Of a stretch of 20,069 nucleotides of DNA, positions 15,439 to 20,069 are shown piece by piece. Source of the DNA: JBAPRR01 sp049281195 (GTDB lineage: Bacteria > Actinomycetota > Acidimicrobiia > Acidimicrobiales > CAVXTF01). The position numbers and the translations under genes are program-made. Position 1 is the first letter of the stretch. Each line of letters starts with the position of its first letter. Location of the stretch: NCBI GenBank assembly GCA_049281195.1, contig JBAPRR010000138.1:1-20069 (forward strand), written 5' to 3'. The notes beneath the pieces are model-generated. The model was not told where the DNA came from and did not search any database. It saw only the letters and a program-made list of their open reading frames with translations.

Positions 15439-17175
15439 ATCCGGGGCCTCATGCGAGGCCCTGTGTTCGGAGGCTTTCGGTTGAGATGCGCCGGCCTTCA
15501 AAGCGAAGCGGCCCATGGCGTGCTCGGTGATGATCCCGCTTATGAGGTCGCGGTGCGCCTCGACCAGTAGGCCGTGGTCGAGGCCGGGGATGTACTCGAA
15601 CCTGAACATTCCCGAGGCGGTCAGCTTGTCGATGGTCCTCGTCGACGCCCCCTGGTGAATCGGCCGCGCTTCGCGGTCACCGCAGATGAGCATCAGGTTG
15701 ACCCCTGAGCCGGTCATCTCCTTCATCCACGTGGAGGGACGCTTCCCGAACGACATCAGGGTGCGGACCCGCCAGGCCAGTTTCGGGAAGCGCTCCCTCA
15801 GAACCGACAGCGGGCCCTCGCCCGAGAACTGCTGGATCACGTTCCCCCTGGGAAGGGCGACGCGGCGCCGGGGGTACACGGGGCCGCCGTCGAGCATCTC
15901 GGGGGGCTGGAATGTGAGAACCGGGTTGAGTGCGATGACCCCACGGGGGTGTAACTCGAGGGCGCTGTCCAGAGCCTGGTAGGCCGAGGAGCACAGACCG
16001 ACGAACACCACGTTGGTCGGGTCGTCCGGACTGACCGCCGCGGCAATCTCGCTCACGTCGTCAAAGGCGACCGGAAGCCGGATCACGAACTCCGGTTCAC
16101 CGGGGCGCGACGGGCTCTCCCCGAGGCCGCTCATGTCCACGCGGATGGAGCGCAGGCCGCCGGGAGCCCATTTGCGGGCGAGCTCCACCCACAGCCGGGC
16201 CGGACCGATGTGGGGCTCGGTGGCCACGTTGAGGAAAACCATCGCCGGGCCGGCCGACCGCCCCGGCACTTCGGTGACCATGCCGAACAGTCCGAGAGAC
16301 CCGAGGGCGATGGGCCGCTCGATGACCGCGGCCCCGTCGGCCTCGCCTGGCGCCACCTGGACCGCCCCGGCGCGCTCGGGCACAACGACGGCGACCGTGT
16401 CGGTCGGAGCGACCGTGGACGTCCAAGAGACGATGCGCTCGATGTCGTCTTCGGGAAGGACCTGATGAGGGGCCTCGGCATCGACGAGGTTCTCCTGCCC
16501 GGTGGCATCCGCCCACTCCACCGCGTCCCCGTCGAGACGGCTCCTGAGACCGGAGTCGACGCTCGTTCCTTTCCGGGTCATCACCAGGACCTTTTTTGCC
16601 GGTAACTGGCCCTCTTTCCCGATACGCAATGTCTTCAGGTCGTTAACCGTCTGGGCGTCATATACGACGCCGGGCGTTTCTATCGATCCGTCCTCGCGGG
16701 TCACCTGAACCCCGAGGGCCATCGCGGCAAGTGCTCTCTGCTCGGATACGAAGCCCCGGCCGGAGAGTGTCGGATCCACGAGGACCAGAGCGTCCATCGA
16801 TCCGTCACGCTCGGCTGCTACCGAGGCGATCAGAGCACCTGAGCGCATACCGACCATTCCGACCCAGCTCAGGCCCGCTGATCTCAACAGGCCGACGGCT
16901 TCAGATGCGCTCGCGAGCCACGAAGCCACCCGGTCGGGATCCCCGCTGTCTCCTACCGAGTCTCCTGTCCCGTCGTAGTCGAACCGCAAGCAGCAGAAAC
17001 CCCGCTCCTCGAGGCGGATCGCAGTCCGGCGCTGGGCATAGTGGGAGCGCAGGTAGTCACGTCCCAGGGGAGGACAAATGACGATCCCGCCCCGTGCCCT
17101 GTCCCCCGCCGGGCTGTGGAACCACCCGAACAAAAGTCGCTCCGGCGGACCGAACCAAACTGGTATGGCGGTCAC
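15388..17175 (-). CDS. Double alpha/beta-hydrolase domain protein, exopolysaccharide-associated type
   Basis: 595 residues starting at GTG 17173-17175. A TAA lies directly before that codon in the same frame, and AGGGAGG sits about nine bases upstream, so the start is firm. The protein has two alpha/beta-hydrolase halves. Half one (about 1-270) has ICPPLGRDYLRSHYAQRRTA, FDYDGTGDSVGD and the elbow VGMRSGAL, where the usual serine position of GxSxG is arginine; similar GLR-GA elbows are known in hydrolases linked to exosortase and exopolysaccharide clusters. Half two (about 290-560) has RVDMSGLGESPSRPGE, the elbow VGLCSSAY with cysteine at the nucleophile place, LMLICGDREARP and IPGLDHGLL, which supplies the histidine. 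Substrate unknown; a glycan acyl group or lipid-linked intermediate is possible. Its 3' end overlaps the beta-helix gene by 51 bases. Confidence 0.8.
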   Translation of the reverse strand: MTAIPVWFGPPERLLFGWFHSPAGDRARGGIVICPPLGRDYLRSHYAQRRTAIRLEERGFCCLRFDYDGTGDSVGDSGDPDRVASWLASASEAVGLLRSAGLSWVGMVGMRSGALIASVAAERDGSMDALVLVDPTLSGRGFVSEQRALAAMALGVQVTREDGSIETPGVVYDAQTVNDLKTLRIGKEGQLPAKKVLVMTRKGTSVDSGLRSRLDGDAVEWADATGQENLVDAEAPHQVLPEDDIERIVSWTSTVAPTDTVAVVVPERAGAVQVAPGEADGAAVIERPIALGSLGLFGMVTEVPGRSAGPAMVFLNVATEPHIGPARLWVELARKWAPGGLRSIRVDMSGLGESPSRPGEPEFVIRLPVAFDDVSEIAAAVSPDDPTNVVFVGLCSSAYQALDSALELHPRGVIALNPVLTFQPPEMLDGGPVYPRRRVALPRGNVIQQFSGEGPLSVLRERFPKLAWRVRTLMSFGKRPSTWMKEMTGSGVNLMLICGDREARPIHQGASTRTIDKLTASGMFRFEYIPGLDHGLLVEAHRDLISGIITEHAMGRFALKAGASQPKASEHRASHEAPDSGVESASGVLRIEVDT

Positions 17176-17250
17176 TTACTCAAGCCTCCCTCCCGCGGGG
17201 GCCGACAATGTCCAATGATACGTTCGAAAAAAGGTGTCTGAGATTCAGCT
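17176..17250. promoter_or_regulatory. Short divergent promoter region
   Basis: 75 bases separate the leftward hydrolase from the rightward amidohydrolase. The left edge holds the strong AGGGAGG ribosome site of the hydrolase. The right half is AT-rich with a run of six A at 17226-17231, and the amidohydrolase has no clear ribosome site. Both promoters must lie here or overlap the genes. Confidence 0.4.
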
Positions 17251-18501
17251 ATGCCTCCTACTGAAGAAGCGCCCGCAGGCGCTCAAGCGGGTCCCTACCG
17301 CAGAGGAGCGCTCCTCCGGCGGGTGGTCCCTGTGGCCAAACGGGTCCGCGACACGCTTCGCCCGGGACCCAGGCTGAAGGAATACGACCCGGTAAGCAAC
17401 CTCGTAGGGCCCGCTAACGACGTCACTTCGGCCAGATTCCCCGTGGTCGACATCCATACCCACCTCGGTCGCTGGCTCACGCCCGACGGCAGCTGGATGG
17501 CGCCGGACCTCGGAGCGCTTTTCGACACCTTCGACGCTCTGAACGTGAGGAGCGTGGTGAACCTCGACGGGCGCTGGGGCGACGAGCTCGAGGCCAATCT
17601 GGACCGCTACGACCGGGCCCATCCGGACCGTTTCGCCACCTTCTGCCAGCTCGATTTTGCGGTCCTCGACGGCGCCGGCAATCCCGATGACCTGGTCAGA
17701 TCGCTGGAGTCCTCTCACCGGGCGGGGGCCAGAGGCCTGAAGGTGTGGAAGAACCTCGGAATGATCGCCAAGGTGGGCGACAGGATCCTGATGCCCGACG
17801 ATCCGCTGCTCGATCCCATCTGGCAGGCGGCCGGATCGCTGGCGCTGCCGGTTCTGGTCCATGTGGCAGACCCGGTGGCCTTCTTCCAGCCGATGGACAG
17901 GCACAACGAACGGCTGGAGGAGCTCCTCGCCCATCCATCCATCTCCCAGGCACATCACGGGGTCACCGGGCGCCACAGGATCATCGAATCGTTCGAGGCG
18001 GTCGTGGCGTCTCACCCGGACACGACCTTCATCGGCGCCCACGTGGGCTGCAACGCCGAGAACCTCCCCTGGGTGACGCGGATGCTCGACACCTATCCGA
18101 ATTTCTGGATCGACACCTCCGCCCGGTCCGACCTGGGCCGCCAACCCCGGCAGGCGGCCAAGCTCATCGAACGTCATTCCGACCGGGTGCTTTTCGGCGC
18201 CGATGTGTTCCCGATCGACCCGGAGGCGTACAAGCTCTACTTCCGGCTGTTGGAAACAGAAGACGAGTACTTCCGCTATGCGCCCCCTGGTAAGCATGTG
18301 GCCGAGCAGGGCCGGTGGACGGTTTCCGGACTGGGGCTCCCGGGCGACGTCCTGGAGAAGCTCTACAGCCACAACGCCCGCCGGCTTCTTGGCTGGGAAT
18401 CACCTCAAAACCCGGGTGATTCAGCAAAAAGCACGGCCGATCCAAGGAAAATCACGGGCGATTCAGGGACTGGATCAGAAGCACCTGCAAACAGCCGTTA
18501 A
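17251..18501 (+). CDS. Amidohydrolase-family (amidohydrolase 2) metal-dependent hydrolase
   Basis: 416 residues from ATG 17251, ending in TAA. The TIM-barrel metal ligands of the amidohydrolase 2 family are all visible: HxH in VVDIHTHLG (His69, His71), His204 in VLVHVADP, His264 in FIGAHVGC and Asp318 in VLFGADVFP. Members related to ACMSD decarboxylase or hydrolyse small aromatic or cyclic acids; others found in glycan loci are of unknown function. An Arg-rich N-terminal extension of about 60 residues precedes the barrel. A low-complexity tail follows GWESPQN, with repeated short D/S/G/K motifs after residue 385, and looks disordered. The location between a double hydrolase and a nucleotide-sugar dehydrogenase suggests a role linked to the same glycan, but nothing in the sequence defines the substrate. 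Confidence 0.82.
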   Translation: MPPTEEAPAGAQAGPYRRGALLRRVVPVAKRVRDTLRPGPRLKEYDPVSNLVGPANDVTSARFPVVDIHTHLGRWLTPDGSWMAPDLGALFDTFDALNVRSVVNLDGRWGDELEANLDRYDRAHPDRFATFCQLDFAVLDGAGNPDDLVRSLESSHRAGARGLKVWKNLGMIAKVGDRILMPDDPLLDPIWQAAGSLALPVLVHVADPVAFFQPMDRHNERLEELLAHPSISQAHHGVTGRHRIIESFEAVVASHPDTTFIGAHVGCNAENLPWVTRMLDTYPNFWIDTSARSDLGRQPRQAAKLIERHSDRVLFGADVFPIDPEAYKLYFRLLETEDEYFRYAPPGKHVAEQGRWTVSGLGLPGDVLEKLYSHNARRLLGWESPQNPGDSAKSTADPRKITGDSGTGSEAPANSR

Positions 18502-18614
18502 GACGGGGCCCGATCGGGCCGACCTAACAAGTGCGGGCCCGGTTCGACAGCCAAGGTGCCCTGGTAAACCGTGCCCGAGGGTAGGAACATGTCTGCGCGT
18601 CAGGAGATTGCCAA
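18497..18614 (+). promoter_or_regulatory. Structured leader of the nucleotide-sugar dehydrogenase gene
   Basis: GGCCCGATCGGGCC (18507-18520) is a perfect palindrome, enclosed by GTTAAG (18497-18502) / CCTAAC (18523-18528), overlapping the stop of the preceding gene. A second hairpin follows. CGGGCCCGGTT (18534-18544) pairs with AACCGTGCCCG (18567-18577) with one mismatch, and contains an inner CCAAGG / CCCTGG stem. No T-run follows either. The ribosome site AGGAG (18602-18606) lies eight bases before GTG 18615. Confidence 0.5.
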
Positions 18615-19940
18615 GTGAAAGTTGCCGTGTTCGGTCTTGGATACGTGGGAACGGTCACGGCTGCGTGCCTGGCTTCCCGAGGCCACGAAGTGACGGGCGT
18701 CGATGTCGACCTGTCCAAGGTGGAGATGATCGCAAGCGGCCGGAGCCCGGTCATTGAACCGGGCCTCGACCAACTGGTCTCAGAAGCTGTGGCCAAGGGG
18801 TCGCTCAAGACGACCACCAATGCCGTCGAAGCGGTGTCCGGGGCCGAGGTCTCGTTGATCTGTGTCGGCACGCCGTCTGCGCCGAACGGCAGCGCCGACC
18901 TGACCTACATAGCAAGAGCGGTGCAGAGCATCGGCGAATGTATCGCCGCCGAGCCGCAAGGCAGGCCCTTCCACAGCGTTGTAATCAGAAGCACCGTCCC
19001 TCCCGGGACGGTCGACGACGTCGTGACACCGGTTCTGGAATCTGTGCTGGGAAGGGTCGGAACGAGCTTCGGCACCGCGATGTGTCCCGAGTTCCTGCGT
19101 GAGGGTTCAGGGGTGGCGGACTTCTTCTCACCTCCTTTCACAGTGGTCGGTACCGAGCACGACGGCGTGGCGAAGACGATGACCGGGCTGCTCGGGTTTT
19201 TGGACGTCCCCGTGCGCGTGGTCCCGACAAAGACAGCCGAGGCCCTGAAGTACGCATGCAACGCCTTCCACGCCGCCAAGGTGGCGTTCACCAACGAGCT
19301 GTCACGCGTCTTCCGACCACTCGGGATCGACTCCCGCACGGTCATGGATCTGTTCTGCTCGGACACTCAGCTCAACATCTCGCCGAGCTATCTGCGCCCC
19401 GGGTTCGCATTCGGTGGTCCGTGTCTCGGAAAGGACCTGCGGGAGCTTTTGCATCTCGCGCGTGTGAACGGTGTGGATCTCCCGCTTCTTTCCGGCACCA
19501 TCACCTCCAACGAGATGACCGTGTCCGGAGTGGTGAACAGGATCACCTCTGCTACTCCGACCGGAGCCACGGTGGCCTTGCTCGGCCTCAGCTTCAAGGT
19601 CTCGAGCGATGACCTGCGCGAGAGCCCGAACGTCGAGCTCGCAGAGACCCTGGTCGGAAAAGGCTACGACGTGAGGATCTACGACCCCGTGGTCAAGCCG
19701 TCACAGCTGATCGGAACGAACCGTGAGTTCGTCGAGAAGCGCCTGCCGCACCTGCAGGGTTTCATGTCCGAGACCGCCACCTCCGCTTTGACAGACGCCA
19801 AGCTGGCGGTGGTGTCCTCGAGCGACGTCACCGTGGTAGAGGCGCTCGAGAAGGTCCCGCCTCCCCGCATAATCGATCTTGTCGGAAAGCTCGGCCGCGA
19901 CGTGGAAGCGCTCGACGGGTACGAAGGCGTGGGTTGGTGA
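18615..19940 (+). CDS. Nucleotide-sugar 6-dehydrogenase, AlgD-like (GDP-mannose or UDP-glucose type)
   Basis: 441 residues from GTG 18615 with AGGAG eight bases ahead. The enzyme oxidises the C6 hydroxyl of a nucleotide sugar to a carboxylate with two NAD+. The NAD-binding motif is GLGYVG (residues 7-12), followed by GVDVD. VGTPSAPNGSADLTYI, IRSTVPPGTVDDVV and PEFLREGSGVADFF follow the family order. The catalytic cysteine is Cys270 in FAFGGPCLGKDLREL. The segment CNAFHAAKVAFTNELSRVF and YLRPGFAFGG resemble AlgD (GDP-mannose 6-dehydrogenase) more than Ugd, but the sugar cannot be fixed by eye. The C-terminal domain is complete (VALLGLSFKVSSDDLRESP). It overlaps the next glycosyltransferase gene by four bases, so they are cotranscribed. 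Confidence 0.9.
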   Translation: MKVAVFGLGYVGTVTAACLASRGHEVTGVDVDLSKVEMIASGRSPVIEPGLDQLVSEAVAKGSLKTTTNAVEAVSGAEVSLICVGTPSAPNGSADLTYIARAVQSIGECIAAEPQGRPFHSVVIRSTVPPGTVDDVVTPVLESVLGRVGTSFGTAMCPEFLREGSGVADFFSPPFTVVGTEHDGVAKTMTGLLGFLDVPVRVVPTKTAEALKYACNAFHAAKVAFTNELSRVFRPLGIDSRTVMDLFCSDTQLNISPSYLRPGFAFGGPCLGKDLRELLHLARVNGVDLPLLSGTITSNEMTVSGVVNRITSATPTGATVALLGLSFKVSSDDLRESPNVELAETLVGKGYDVRIYDPVVKPSQLIGTNREFVEKRLPHLQGFMSETATSALTDAKLAVVSSSDVTVVEALEKVPPPRIIDLVGKLGRDVEALDGYEGVGW

Positions 19941-20069
19941 GAGGAAAGCCCTACAAAGGCCCGGTCTCTAAAAAGGGCCATGTGTGCATAATCGTCCAAA
20001 ACCTGCCGGTTCCTTTCGACCGCAGGGTATGGCTGGAGTGCAACGCGCTCACAGATTCCGGCTACGAGG
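19937..20069 (+). CDS. Group 4 glycosyltransferase, N-terminal fragment
   Basis: 44 residues are visible before the window ends. Translation probably starts at GTG 19937, which overlaps the preceding TGA in a GTGA arrangement. A later GTG at 19982, just after an AAGGG, is an alternative. The fragment HVCIIVQNLPVPFDRRVWLE followed by CNALTDSGYE is the characteristic N-terminus of GT4 glycosyltransferases in actinobacterial exopolysaccharide clusters, where the VPFDRR segment forms the first Rossmann loop. It shows that the polysaccharide locus continues to the right of the window. Donor and acceptor sugars are unknown. Confidence 0.8.
   Translation, partial: MRGKPYKGPVSKKGHVCIIVQNLPVPFDRRVWLECNALTDSGYE

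Noticed and set aside
5738..17217. Identical 12-mer CAATGTCCAATG at 5738-5749 and 17206-17217
   Set aside because: Several shared 12-mers are expected by chance in 20 kb, and the surroundings do not match.
1..20069. tRNA or rRNA genes, CRISPR arrays, insertion sequences, prophage or transposase genes
   Set aside because: I saw no cloverleaf, no spaced identical repeats, and no transposase or integrase motifs on either strand.

Overview
The window looks like a chromosomal segment of a high-GC actinobacterium. Pointers to this are a PSPN-type surface repeat protein, F420/flavin luciferase-like monooxygenases, a DUF4012 protein, a small protein ending in an LAFTG sorting signal, and a group 4 glycosyltransferase with the VPFDRRVWLE start. 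A lineage near Acidimicrobiia is my guess and cannot be proved from the sequence. All assignments come from reading motifs by eye; no database search was run.

Left part (1-4972). The end of a PSPN-repeat surface protein converges on a cluster of three luciferase-like flavin monooxygenases and one GNAT acetyltransferase. Two monooxygenases run leftward with a 4-base gap. The GNAT and the third monooxygenase (NtaA/SnaA/DszA type) run rightward, tightly spaced. The divergent promoter region between them holds overlapping inverted repeats, a good operator candidate. The set suggests oxidation of an organosulfur, organonitrogen or chelator-type compound, but the substrate is unknown.

Middle (4994-8643). 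A small SAM methyltransferase, an AT-richer gap of about 400 bases, a type II NADH dehydrogenase, and a multi-membrane GT87-like (DUF2029) mannosyltransferase-type protein.

Right part (8644-20069). This is an envelope and polysaccharide region: a membrane-anchored DUF4012 protein, a secreted LAFTG-anchored mini-protein, a very large secreted protein with two tandem domains, a Thr-rich stalk and a parallel beta-helix, a double alpha/beta hydrolase, a metal-dependent amidohydrolase, an AlgD-like nucleotide-sugar dehydrogenase and the start of a GT4 glycosyltransferase. Together they suggest synthesis, anchoring and remodelling of a uronic-acid-containing exopolysaccharide.

The most striking observation is at 13633-13635. 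The large secreted protein is read in one frame from 12256 to 15438 but carries a single in-frame TGA. It sits exactly where the paralogous upstream domain has a glycine codon. This is either a fresh nonsense mutation (or sequencing error) or a readthrough stop. Several genes in the right part also have unusually structured leaders (8669-8705, 8792-8852, 10857-10952, 18497-18577). A 770-base gene-free stretch (11482-12255) is full of direct and inverted repeats, including a tandem 11-base GTTCA-type element resembling an actinobacterial PHO box.
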